From Combretum micranthum (taxonomy: Eukaryota; Streptophyta; Magnoliopsida; Myrtales; Combretaceae): a stretch of DNA of 64,000 bases. A program made the translations under genes and the position numbers. The notes beneath the pieces are model-generated. The model was not told the origin of the DNA. It saw only the letters and a list, made by a program, of their open reading frames with translations, and ran no database searches. The number at the start of each line of letters is the position of its first letter. Position 1 is the first letter of the stretch. Shown here one piece after another: positions 12,677-24,119 of the stretch. Where the stretch lies: positions 186,001 to 250,000 of the forward strand of contig JAMXBD010000716.1 of NCBI GenBank assembly GCA_024138025.1, read 5' to 3'.

Positions 12677-13114
12677 TGTTAATAAAATTAAACTAAGCTT
12701 CTTTTGTGCATGTGCTAGATCTATATATTTCTTTGACTTTGTCAAAGACAAGCAAATTGAATATATGAATGGTGGAGAAGATTTGCTTTCCTATAAAACA
12801 AAAGTGCAGCTAATATTTACCATACAATTTTTACTTGTATCGTACTTATTTAGAAAATGATAGCCATTTTTTTGGCATATTATGGGCTGCCAAAAGTATC
12901 TTTAATTTTGTTTCTTTCACCGTATTTTTTTTTTTAACTACCTCTTGTTAGTATAAAAAGACTCATGTCCTTCATTTTGTAATATATGTAATATAACTTT
13001 TGTAAGTGTATTTTGTGTATGTGAGATTTGTGAATCAAATAAAAAATAGAGGTACTCCAACAAGCCTCTTGTGTGAGAAAGTTGTGTGTTTATTTAATTT
13101 TAGCTATTCCTACA
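12677..13114 (+). repeat. Copia 3' LTR
   Basis: It starts TGTTAATAAAATTAAAC, ends TATTCCTACA and is 438 bp long. It aligns with the 5' LTR from end to end, with about 35 differences by eye, including a 4-base insertion after AGTATAAA. Confidence 0.93.
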
Positions 13115-13278
13115 GATTTCATAAATAAATCAACAAGTTCAAAAGGGACATAAGGTGGGTAAAAGGTGCCACAGAGTAGGTTTAGAGTACAAAATTTAAT
13201 ACATTATGATTTACAGGGTAGAATATAATTAGTATTTTATAGCATATCCATCCTATACCCGCTTACCCTAGTAGAGAC

Positions 13279-16200
13279 ACCATCTAGATCACCAAGAAAA
13301 ATAAACATTTGTGCGCAAACATTACATAAATATGCAAGTAGTTCTTTTTTTTAATTAATCACATGCCTAGGTACGTGGATACACCCCAAATTTTAACACC
13401 GACACTAATCCACAATATCTAACTAGTATGCGTCCACCGTGTTTGGATGGGTGAGAAGCCATGAAAATTAAAGGACGTTCATAGAGGAGAAAGGAAAGTG
13501 CAAGTTTGGCTACTCTAATAACGATAAGAGTATAATTGGATAAATTATATTAAAGTTCAAATAACGTTTTAATATTTTGAGTGATTAAAAATAAATATCA
13601 ATATTTTATAAAATAGGTTAAATAAATCATTTTAAAATATTAAGAAAATCATCAACATTATATAAATTAATACAAATAAAGAATCCTTTTTTTTTTTTTT
13701 TTTGTGTGTGTTTGGTGATCACTCACTTAAAAAGTTGGTTTTTGACAACTTCATATATTGGTTTTTATTTGACTTATTTGTGAAGCTTTAATTTTCTTTT
13801 AACAACCGGAAATGGTGATATTTCATTTGAATTTACCTTAATCATCAATGCCTTTAAAGTAATTTTTTCCGAATATAAATGGTTCGAAATGTTTCTGCGT
13901 CATTTTCTGTATTGGCCAAATTTGAAGACAGAAAGAAAAAAGAATGGAAATATTAAAAAATTAGAAAAATATCTTTAAAATAGAAATATTATTATGTACC
14001 AAAGATAAAATAGAGTCTAATTTAGTAAAATTATGGTTTATTTATTCTTTTCCTTTTTTGATTATATCAACTTGACATCACCACCATGAGTCAAGTCTAT
14101 CGGAGACTTTTTTTTTTTTTTTTTCGGCCGTTTCATCAGACTTAATATTGTCTTTTATTATTTATGGCTTTGTAGCCTAATGTGACATCTTCCCTAATCT
14201 CAATCTCAATCAGATTGTTCATGTGAGAGATCGCAGATTCTCATCTCTTCCTTCTAGTTGTAATTGGCAAAAAACAGAAAACAAAAAAACAACCCAAGGC
14301 CTATTTAGAGCCAATGGACCTGCTAAGAACAGTAAATTATTAAAAAAAAAAAGAATAGGGGAAGTAAATAAAAAAATATAAGTAAATGACGTTTCATATT
14401 AAATTATTTCCATATGGATGGTTAAGATTTGTTATTAATTCACAACATTTAATATAATGTTAATCACAATATAAGTCAACCAAAAAAAAAATCACAATAT
14501 AAGGGATAAATATACATTAAAAACATGTTCCATTTGGTTTATATAGACTTGTACCAAAAATAAAATCTCTTTTCTTAACAATGTAAGTTTAGAAGTCTTG
14601 TAATCTTAATTTTAGCATATAAAGTATTTTATACTCTTACATCACAAATGCCATAATTAAAATTGGATTTGTTTGTATATAAATAAATGCACATTCTAAA
14701 CGATTATGTATGATATAATGCGTTAAAGACTATAACACTCTTAGCCTCAACTTTTATTTTGAGTAAAAAAATTGTCTTATTTAAAATTAAATGTTACTTT
14801 CAACATTTTTTAATTTTAACTTAAAAGAAATATATTGTGGGGTCCTACGTTTGGGACTGGCTCCATGGACTTCGTGGTTCTAAGATCCTTCCCAACTTAT
14901 AGTTCACTAGTCCAGTTTTGGGTGCACAAATTATATGCAAGACCCATGTGATCAGTTCAAATAAAAAAAAAAAAAAAAAATCGAAACCGTGATAATGTGA
15001 AAGATTAATCAATTGAGGGAACAAAAATTATTTTCAATCATTTCCCTCTAAATCCGCTCTTTTTATCCAAAGAAAGATAATTGTTTTAGGTTTTTTTTCC
15101 CCATAAGATTCCTTGCATTTTCAAATTACTCAAAGTGTCCAAACATACTTAGCTAATAATTATTAAAGTTTACACACAAAAGCTAGAAAGAAGCATGAAA
15201 ACATCAATTCACACATATATAATAGCATAAAACCTGGCCAGTTGCTATCTATATGTTATTGCCACCAAACTAATCATGCATGAGTATGCTAAAGGAAATA
15301 TCTGGACCACAAACTCGGCTTACTAATCATATTAAATTGGGAGTAGATGTGATATTTAGTACCCTATTAATTTATATAACTAACCATTTAATTTATTTTT
15401 AGCCAGATGAATTTCATTTATTAAAAAGATATTATATCAATTATATAAAATAAATACAAACTCACAAATGAAAAGTTTGAAGTATGAAGACCCAACCATA
15501 TAATTGGGCAAATCTCCTCGATAGTCAAAATGTTTCATCCTACATAAATGATATAATTGTTTTCTAGTAATAGAATCAAAACCATTTAATTGGAGAGTAC
15601 ATTGAATCCGATAATGGGGATAGCATAATCTCATATAAGTCATTAAAACAAAAATAACACACACACACACATATATATATATAAACCACTTATTTTATAT
15701 TCTACTAATAAAATATTATTCGTTTAATGTTCATAATCTTAAATCACCAAATGTCAAATGGATATATCAAATTAGTATACAATACCCATATCTAATATTA
15801 GATATAGAAGATCAGCAAATATTGAGAATAGTATCAATGGATCTATGGGTTTAAATGGTGAATGATGGGAAAAGATTTAAAAGAAGATATAGTCCACCCT
15901 GAGGTCAAGGTGAAGGGATGTGGGTGGTTATGATTGATAACTTTAAATAATATAGTCAATTGAAAAAAATGAGTGAAGTTTATGTAACTAACCGCAAAAT
16001 TTATCAAGACTTTAGTTAAATAAATAAAGTTTAGGGACCCTTTTGATATTTTTTAAAATTTAAGTACTAATATCTAACCGTCAATCATCGGAAAAAAAAT
16101 GTCATAATCAATCAATTTTAATATCATATAAACTGAATTTATTTTATTATATTATTTCGGATATTCATTTAATATTTGAATCGATATTAAATTAATTATG

Positions 16201-16400
16201 ACATACTTATAAGTTTGTTTAGAAGGTTTTTTTTTCATCTATATCTTATTTATATTTGATCTGCATCTGTATCTGATTTGTAAGGTTTATTTATAAGTAA
16301 AAATATTCATTTTTTCATCTATATCTATTTTTGATAAATAATCTAATTAAAACATATATAAATCAAATATAAAACCCGCTGCAAACTAACCAACAAAAAA
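13279..16400. other. AT-rich intergenic DNA, no gene seen
   Basis: The stretch contains poly-T tracts (about 13688-13703 and 14110-14124), a poly-A tract (about 14964-14981) and a CA/TA microsatellite at about 15658-15683. The minus-strand frame 15437-15670 has no recognisable domain. I support no gene or RNA here. Confidence 0.5.
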
Positions 16401-16795
16401 AACATACATTTCAGGGCGTCCAATCTGTCGACGAAGAACATTTACTCATTTGACACTGTATGTTAGGATATTTCGTCTACCATTTGCCACGGCGTACTGA
16501 AGTGTTGGATTGTATCATAAATTGTGACAATTAAAGAATGGTGCAGATGACAAATAAACGCGCATGGAGGTACAGTAATATGTGGTACTACCCCTCGTCA
16601 TTGGATAAAATGCTTCTGACAACAACACCTCCCTCCGTTGTAATGGTTCCTGTCCGAAAATGAGTAAACAAGCATTTATATTATCGTTCCCAAGAACGCA
16701 GTTGAATAGTGCCGACGTTAAGATGATTGATGCCAAGCATTAGTGATTTTCGGGCCTCGGTAACGGCCTTACTGGCTGCCATTAATACATGAACA
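16401..16795 (-). other. Less AT-rich block of unknown nature
   Basis: This block has clearly more G and C than its flanks. It holds a 73-codon minus-strand frame (16515-16736, beginning MASIILTSALFNCVLGND). I do not recognise the product. No splice sites or neighbouring exons support it as a gene, and it could be a fragment of an unclassified transposon. Confidence 0.3.
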
Positions 16796-17319
16796 AAAAT
16801 TTCACGATTGCTTTAAAAACCTTCAAATGATCTATATAATTTATGGTTAAAATAAAATAACATCACTACACTATAAATGGTCTAAGGCATCAACAGTATG
16901 TGGTATCTTTGCTTTTAAATTTGTTACTTAAACACTTAAGCAACAAAATTTCCCTGATGCATTAAGTGTCTTTGCTTAAAATAAAAAACAACAAATATTT
17001 AAGTTAATGCAATGTAATAAAAGCATTGCATAACTAAAATGGACACACTAGATTAATGAGTTAATGCAACAAAATTATTGTTTGAAAGCAAAAGTAATGT
17101 TGCAACACCTTAATTGGTTAATGGTAACACAGTTCAAAATTTAGCAACCCCTAATTACAACTTTATACGATGTGATATTTTATTTTTTTGCATCAATTTT
17201 TTATGGCACAAGCATCGATTTTGTCTCTCTTTTTTTTTTTTTTAAATATACTATAAGCAACAACATTTACATTGATGCATATCTGAACCTATGAAGTAAT
17301 ATTTTCTTTCTTTTTCAAT
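16796..17319. other. AT-rich DNA, possible old transposon remnant
   Basis: A CACTACACTATAAATGG block at about 16863 is followed by many 'gcaacaaaa' and 'aatgcaa' units. No matching inverted end could be placed. Confidence 0.3.
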
Positions 17320-17327
17320 ATTTCCTC

Positions 17328-18269
17328 TAGGTGTGAGCAGATACAAGATGGATAGCGCATAAAGCATTACCCATACCATACCCTATAACGTGCAAGGTAT
17401 TGACTTATATATCCAAAACCTACCATGTAGCTCCTTATACCACCCTCTATCCTGTACTCTGTAAAATCTATAGAATACAAAGTACCCTATGGAACCTATA
17501 ATTTTTTTTAAAAAACAAAATCTCTATATTTTTTTCTTTCCTTTTAATACATAAAGTTTATAGTCTTATGTTTTCATTTAATATATGCGACACTATCTTA
17601 TTTTCATACATTCAATATAAACATGCGAAAAGAAATTTAAAAAGTAATTTGTTAATATCACAAGTTTTATAATATATAGAATATATTATTGTGTGAAAGT
17701 TAAAACCTACAACAAATACTTATGGAATTTTTTTATGTGATATTAAACAAAATTATAAAACTTGCACAAAATTCCAAAATTAAAAACTTTGAAACTACTT
17801 TTATATATTAATTAATGTTATAAAATAAACAATATCTCTATATAATTCTGTGGTTCAAGTACGTACATACAACCATAGTTCTTTTAAAATAAAAATAATT
17901 AGTCATTCTAAAATTAAATAGTACAAATCATTCTATAATAAAACTTTCTGAAATGTTGTCTACAAATAATAATATTAAATATAAGTGGTTGCAAAACAAA
18001 ATTTGAAATATCATTATTTGGTATGTATTACTATTATTATATAATATTTAATAGGGTAAGTACATAATACCTTAGAACATGTATCTTCTATAGTATAATA
18101 CAGGTTCCAAGGTAGATATAAAGTCTTTAGACCTTATACTCGTACCCTACTCTCCGAAAAATTGATACATGTATCCTACTTAGTGGTCCTCAATACCTAT
18201 CTAGACTATACCCGGTCAAGTAGAATCCGCGTAGATACTCTGTACGATAGGGTTACCCGCTCACCCCTA
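17328..18269 (-). mobile_element. hAT-type MITE (copy 2), 942 bp, perfect 8-bp TSD
   Basis: The octamer ATTTCCTC occurs at 17320-17327 and again at 18270-18277, exactly bordering the element. The left end is TAGGTGTGAGCAGATA. The right end inverted is TAGGGGTGAGCGGGTA. The 8-bp duplication and the TAGGGGTG terminus are typical of hAT elements. No transposase frame is present. The right half, inverted, aligns with the left part of the copy at 7425, so the two copies are in opposite orientation. Confidence 0.9.
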
Positions 18270-18277
18270 ATTTCCTC

Positions 18278-19040
18278 TACTTTAACCTATGTTAATTTAT
18301 TACAATGAAGGTAATTAATGACATATATTAAAATATTACTAACATTGAAACTTGAAAATGTGCATGACTAAAAAATTAATTACATCAAATATAGGTCATT
18401 AAAATAAAATTAGTTACATTAAATATTGAATTTCAAATATACAATATGTGAAAAAAATCTATTACTAAAGTCAATCTTAGATCAATAATCTATTATCTTC
18501 AAATCCTTGGATATTTTCATCAATTTCTTTATCTAGAGAGTAATCCTGCAAAAGAGAAAAGAAATGATAAATAATTTGTATAGGAAACTTAAGCATGATG
18601 AATCATTTAGATAGAAAAAAATATGAATAATCAATTTAATTCCTGTTTACGAGAGACATAAATTATACAAATGAGGCTTATATTAATATTATATAAGTTG
18701 AGTAGTATCTTGTAAAATAATATATTTAAGGTAGTAATTAATTTCTTGGCTATCACTATAAACAAGCTATTTATGTATATTCTATGATACAATATATGTG
18801 ATGTAACATAAAAATATAAAATATCTAAAAAGTGCTTGATCAATCAAGATTTTTTGAATTTTCATAGACATTTTGTTGGCTTGGTGGAAGTGCTTCTTCG
18901 TTACTTGTGACTCTTTCCTTTGTGTCTTCATATTGTTCGTAAACAATGAGCTTTCCTCCATATCTAAGGGAAAAAAATATAGACACATATATAGGAAACC
19001 ATAACGATAAAGTATTTAATTAACTTTCTCATGAGAAAAT
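18278..19040. other. AT-rich DNA flanking the gypsy element
   Basis: Two minus-strand frames (18631-18843 and 18782-18988) are low-complexity AT translations without domains. The five bases before 19041 are AAAAT, the candidate target site of the gypsy element, but the matching copy on the other side has been deleted. Confidence 0.4.
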
Positions 19041-20193
19041 TGTCTTGCCCGGACGGTACCCTAGTAATAGTAAACAAGATTCACTTGAATACTATTACTA
19101 GTTTACCTTCTAAGAATGACATATTTTTAATAAACATGATCTTTTAGTTACTTTGATAAGAAGAAAAAATATATATAAGACATAAATTAGTAAATAAATA
19201 TCATCCAACGTAGAGAATATCATAATAATATTACAGACCATAATTCTCTAGAAAATCTCTAAGTACATGACTTAAAGTTTCAAATGCTAACTACTTGTAA
19301 CTAAAAATAGAGATAAATATCTTATCCTGATCTATTCTATAAACTTCTAGCTTCTAGATTCTTACCGGGATCATGCTCCTGGAAGTAATGAGCCAAGGTC
19401 ACGGTCTAAACCTGAAAGGACTATTGGAGTGTGTGTGAAACCACGGGCTCAATGAATAACCAGAACTTACCACATATCAAACAAGTTTATTAACAATATT
19501 ATGAAATGCATCAATCAACCAAATGTACAAATACAAGCATGGATAACCCGGAATCCAAAAAAGATTAAGATTTACGCTCTCTTATCGGGGTTGAAGGAAC
19601 ACAATACTATGATCTACCTACCTAGGAGAAACTAAGCACATAGGAAACAACAAAACTCACTTTAATTATAACTTTGAATTTATCATCTTTTTTTTTAACA
19701 CTCATTTCCTATTTTAGCTTTAGAACTTCACTAAGTGTTAGTCAATCCAAGCAATACCATAAGCGGTGTCCTTCATTTACCATTTAGATCATATGGCATC
19801 AACAGAACAAAGGTAATCTTGTGATTAACTAATAGTTTCCTTGCCTAGATAAACCAAGCATTACTAGAGATCCGAAATACTAACACGTAGTAGGCTATCA
19901 CTTACTCAAATACTATTTTATGCATATCATGCAATGCATTTAATTTCCTTTATGGTACTGGTAGTTTTAATCATGTTTAAGGAGATCAAATCATTCTCAG
20001 ACAATCAACATGTTATATAAGCAATATAATCATATAGAATCTTGTTATTATTTTTATTAGAGTGACTTTGCAATCAATTTTTCATACAACAAACAATTCC
20101 CATAAACCCATATAGTACATTGAGGTTATTATCTTTTATTAAAGGTTCACTATGCTACAAGCACATACAATGTAATAAGATTGAGTTACTCAC

Positions 20194-20253
20194 CTTCTCA
20201 TACTGGCTAGTCGTAGTAATCAACAAGAAAATCCTCACCAATATCAAGGTCAC
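20194..20253 (-). other. LTR mini-exon-like block (gypsy 3' LTR)
   Basis: On the minus strand the block is preceded by CTCAATAG and followed by GTGAGTAACTC. It contains the family core GATTACTACGACTAG and is 60 bp long. It is colinear with the mini-exons of the other LTRs. Splicing is inferred only. Confidence 0.55.
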
Positions 20254-20733
20254 CTATTGAGATGAATAATATATTCATCAATATCATACAAACTATATAA
20301 TTAAATTCCTATAAGTGTCTAAGTATCCTAAATTGATATTGGGTTTTCTTTTTTCTACTAATTTGGTCTGCGAATGGTCCTATGGTAATCAATTATTATT
20401 TAAATATTTATTTTTATTTTGCTTGTCTTGATCTTGTTAGGTATTTATATATGTTCATCGGGTATTAAAAAAATTGATATTTAGTAAACTTATATTTTTA
20501 TAGTTATTACTATCGCTATCTTTATATTGCTCCTTATCTGACCTATTATAGTAACTTGTATTTTTTTTACTATTATTTAGTGTCATCATGTTTCTTTTGG
20601 TTTACTTTATATAATTTTCTTGTTATGTATAAGTATCACATTAATTAAAAATTTAGCTTATTTAAATTTTTATTCTTATGTATGAAATATGTTTTTTACG
20701 ATTACTATACCTTATCTTCATTTATGAAGTACA

Positions 20734-21540
20734 TTAATATAAAAAATAATGATAATAATATATAATAATATTAGTAATGATAATTATAAAGTAATTTACA
20801 AGTAATACTAATACTATTTTCCATAATAACTTTATTAAAATACTAGTAATTTCAGTGACAACAATAATAATATTACATATCACAATAATACTAATAATAC
20901 TAATAATACTAATAATAACTATAATAGTAATAATATCATTAAGAGTAATACTCATAATAATATTATGGATTATAATGACAATAAAAATCATTAGAATAGT
21001 AATAATAAACATAATAGTTGATATTAATACTAACAATTATCATATAATAGTATCATTAACTATATTACTAATACTAACATTAGTCATGCTAATAATTATA
21101 TTAATAATAAGGATAACAATAATAATAATAACATTAATAAAAATTTTATTAATAATAATAATAATGTTACTAATAATAATAATAATATCATTATTGATAA
21201 TAATAATATTAATAACCATAAATATAATTGAAGTAGTGTCATTAACTTTAACTACCTTAGTGGAAATAATAGTAAATTAATAGTAATTTTCATGACACTA
21301 AGAATATTAATGTTAAATAATAGCTAAAATATTTTTAATAAGTTTTAATAATATTAATAGTAATATTGTTAATATACATAAATACCATATTATTAATAAT
21401 ATTAAAATTTTTTAGTCTTTCACTCAATATTCAATAACTACTATAACAATAATAACACTCCCAATAATATTAATAATAAAAAAATTAATAATAATATTAA
21501 TTATAATAATTATTATATTATTTAGCTTAAATAAATTAGT
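20734..21540. repeat. Degenerate AAT/ATT microsatellite tract
   Basis: About 800 bp consist largely of AAT, ATT, ATA and TAT triplets with scattered interruptions. The long isoleucine-rich frames on both strands here (20734-21036 minus and 20855-21280 plus) are translations of this tract and not genes. It lies in the intron-like part of the gypsy 3' LTR. Confidence 0.9.
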
Positions 21541-21581
21541 TAAAAATTATTTTTTAATGAATGTCGAGAGGTCTACGGGGT

Positions 21582-21641
21582 GGAACACGCTCGTGTTCCT
21601 CCTGTGCTCATCTAGGGAAGACATTGTTCATTGTCTTCCCT
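21582..21641. other. Two adjacent perfect hairpins in the gypsy LTR
   Basis: GGAACACG (21582-21589) is inverted as CGTGTTCC (21592-21599). AGGGAAGACA (21614-21623) is inverted as TGTCTTCCCT (21632-21641) with an 8-nt loop. They lie about 35 bp from the D insertion point, within the intron-like part of the LTR. Confidence 0.75.
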
Positions 21642-24103
21642 GATGAGTTTGATCCGTTTTGCTCTATTTTTCAAGTGTATGTGTAAACCTCTAAAACTTT
21701 CGGTTAATTTTAAGTTTGATCTTAAAATTAAAAGTCAACCGAAACCCCAAAGGTCAACAAAAGGCTAGTACAAACCCTAGATTCTAGATCCGGCATTCCC
21801 GTTTTCTTTAGCCCTAAAAAACGAAGTTGGAATAATTATCTATAATAATTCGGAATAACTATAGGTTTTATAAAAATATCAGTTTTATGAAATTCGAGTG
21901 TCCCTTGAACTCGAATGGACACAGTTCTTGAAAAACGTGTACCGGGGCTCGGAATACTAAAAATATTTCTAATATACCGTTAGACTCGTAAAAATATAAG
22001 ATTTTCAAAAATATCAATTTCATAATTTTTCGATAGCTAAAAATATCAGATATCCCATTTATACGCGTATTTTCTTACTACCGGTATTTAAATTGTCATA
22101 TCTACTTTACATTACATTATTTACTACTATTCTACACTATTCATCTATCTCTACATTTTCTTACAACCTACTCTTACAACCCATACACCTATTTCTTACA
22201 TATTTTCATTTCCAATACAATTTTACATCTTTCATTTCTTATTTTTAATTAACAAAAATACAAAAAAATAAATTTTCCTCTCTTCCTACACCAAGAATAG
22301 CGCCGGCCACCCCTCATGCATGCCCACTTTGTTTTATTTTTACTTTATTTAATTAACACAATTTACCTCCCACATTTTGTAAGCCCCGAAAAATTTCAAT
22401 AAATAATTCCAAGATGAACTTCGAAAATAAACCCTAAAAAAATCACTCCAAATTAAAATCGAACTTTGACTAGTCCTAAATCACGAACGAATTCAGAAAC
22501 TTCTTAATCTTGAGAAAATGAAAATCTTTAAACATAAAATAAGAACTCAATAGTCTTCAAATTCAAAACCACGACGTACGAAAAATTTCATATTTAACTC
22601 GGACTTATAAAGTCGGATAATATAGAACCCAAAAACAATTATTAAAAAGTAAATAACGATTGACTTTCGAAAATATAACTCAATTCAAGAATTTCGAAAA
22701 CATTAAGAGATATTAAATACTTACAAAAATAAAATTTAAAATAAATTTCTCAAATTAAATATGTTGTATAAACATAAAATATCAGTTTCCAAATTGGCAA
22801 AGATCTAAACCAGAAAATCACCTAGAAACCCTAAGTGGTATACAATAGTTTGAGTCCGGCAATCTAGCGCCCTTAACCCTAGAGGCCGAGATGTAGTTTA
22901 AGTATGTAGAATAGCTCATAGTAATATAAGTTGTTCAAAAATATTAGATTGGTAAATTTTTGACCTATTTCAAACCCGTTCGGATACAAACTTCGAAAAG
23001 CATGTTCCGGGGCTCGAGATATCAAAAATATACCATTAGTACAGTTAGACTCGTAATTTCATAAGATTTCCAAATATATCAGTTATATAATTTTTCAAGT
23101 TATAAAAGTTACAGTTATAACCTTTTTATCTGTATTTCAGTACTACCGGTAATTAATTAGTCTTTTGAACTATTCATTTTTATTTCATTACACAATTTTA
23201 TTATTCTTATAAGGCCTTATATTTTTTGATAAATATTTTATATATTATAGAAAATTTTGTTTTTCTAAAATTTAGTTAGTTCGGGCTTTTACGAGATCAA
23301 ATTTTGTTTAAGACCCGATACTAAAAATAAAATAAATTAATTTAATAATTTTAAAATATTTTAAAAATATTTTTATTTTCATAAAATAATTTTTTAGAAT
23401 TTTTCGAGTTATAAAAATATCATTTATAACCATATTCGCGTATTTTGATCATACCGGTAACATATTTGTTAAAATACTAAAATAATTCAAATAATTATTT
23501 AATTTTAATTATGAAAAATCTGCTACAAATATTTAGAATAAATTTTCTAATTTTATTTTATTTTTTTATTTTATTTTATTAAGAAAGTACTTTTACAACC
23601 CATACTTTCAAGTACACCTTACACATATCATTTCCTTTTCACTTCAATCTTTCTACACTTTATTATATCACTTCATGGCAGATTTTTCTTTCTTTTGGCT
23701 GCCATTGTCCTTTATTTACTCCATTTTGACTAAATAATTATATTCCACTCCTTCTTAAAGAAGCTATACACACCATTTATTACACAATTCAAATTCAAGT
23801 CAAATTTCAACAAAATTCCTCTCTCTCCCTCCCACATAATTCACGAGCAGCCCCCTCCCTTGCTGCCTTGTTTTATTGTTTTTTCTCTCATTTATTCAAT
23901 TAAAACACTCATTTTCTCTCTCTCCTTCATTTACTCATTCTTTCCTTTTTCATTCCTTAGTTTTTCTCTCTCTTTTTCCTCTCTTTCTTTCTTCATTTCC
24001 TCTCGTTCTTACATGAAAAACAAGCTGCCCCCACTTCTAAAAATGGCTTCCACACTTCATTCTTAAGGATTTTTAAGCAAATCTTCATCTCAAAGCCTCC
24101 ATA

Positions 24104-24119
24104 GGTGATATAGGTAAAG
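24104..24119 (+). other. 5' splice-like site of LTR E
   Basis: The sequence ATATAG followed by GTAAAG places a GT at 24114. It is colinear with the GTAA sites of D, F, O, C and G. It would open a 2.7-kb intron ending at 26822. Confidence 0.5.

Larger units (their letters stand above)
8189..13114 (+). mobile_element. Decayed Ty1/copia LTR retrotransposon
   Basis: This is a full-length but dead element: 5' LTR 8189-8620, Met-tRNA primer site, gag, protease, integrase, reverse transcriptase, RNase H, polypurine tract, 3' LTR 12677-13114. Integrase before reverse transcriptase marks it as copia type. The two LTRs differ at roughly one base in ten by eye, with several small indels, so the insertion is not recent. 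The flanking pentamers AATTT and GATTT match at four of five places. It lies inside the MITE at 7425-13270. The frame is broken many times, so no active polyprotein can be made. Confidence 0.95.
7425..13270 (+). mobile_element. hAT-type MITE (copy 1) split by a copia insertion
   Basis: The left end reads AAGGGGTGAGCGGGTA and the right end, inverted, reads TAGGGTAAGCGGGTA. Flanking octamers ATAGAGAT (7417-7424) and GTAGAGAC (13271-13278) agree at six of eight places, both differences being transitions, which fits an aged 8-bp hAT target duplication. Removing the copia element leaves about 920 bp, close to the 942-bp copy at 17328-18269. The left part aligns with the reverse complement of that copy's right part. 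It encodes no transposase. Confidence 0.75.

Noticed and set aside
16863..16890. CACTA-type transposon end (CACTACACTATAAATGG)
   Set aside because: No matching inverted end and no 3-bp duplication were found, so the resemblance may be chance.
20734..21280. Long open frames on both strands, 100 and 141 codons
   Set aside because: They are translations of the AAT/ATT tract, almost only Ile, Asn, Thr and Leu, with no domain.
23860..24066. 68-codon frame rich in Ser, Phe and Leu
   Set aside because: It falls in a CT-rich tract inside LTR E, upstream of the donor-like site; composition explains the frame.
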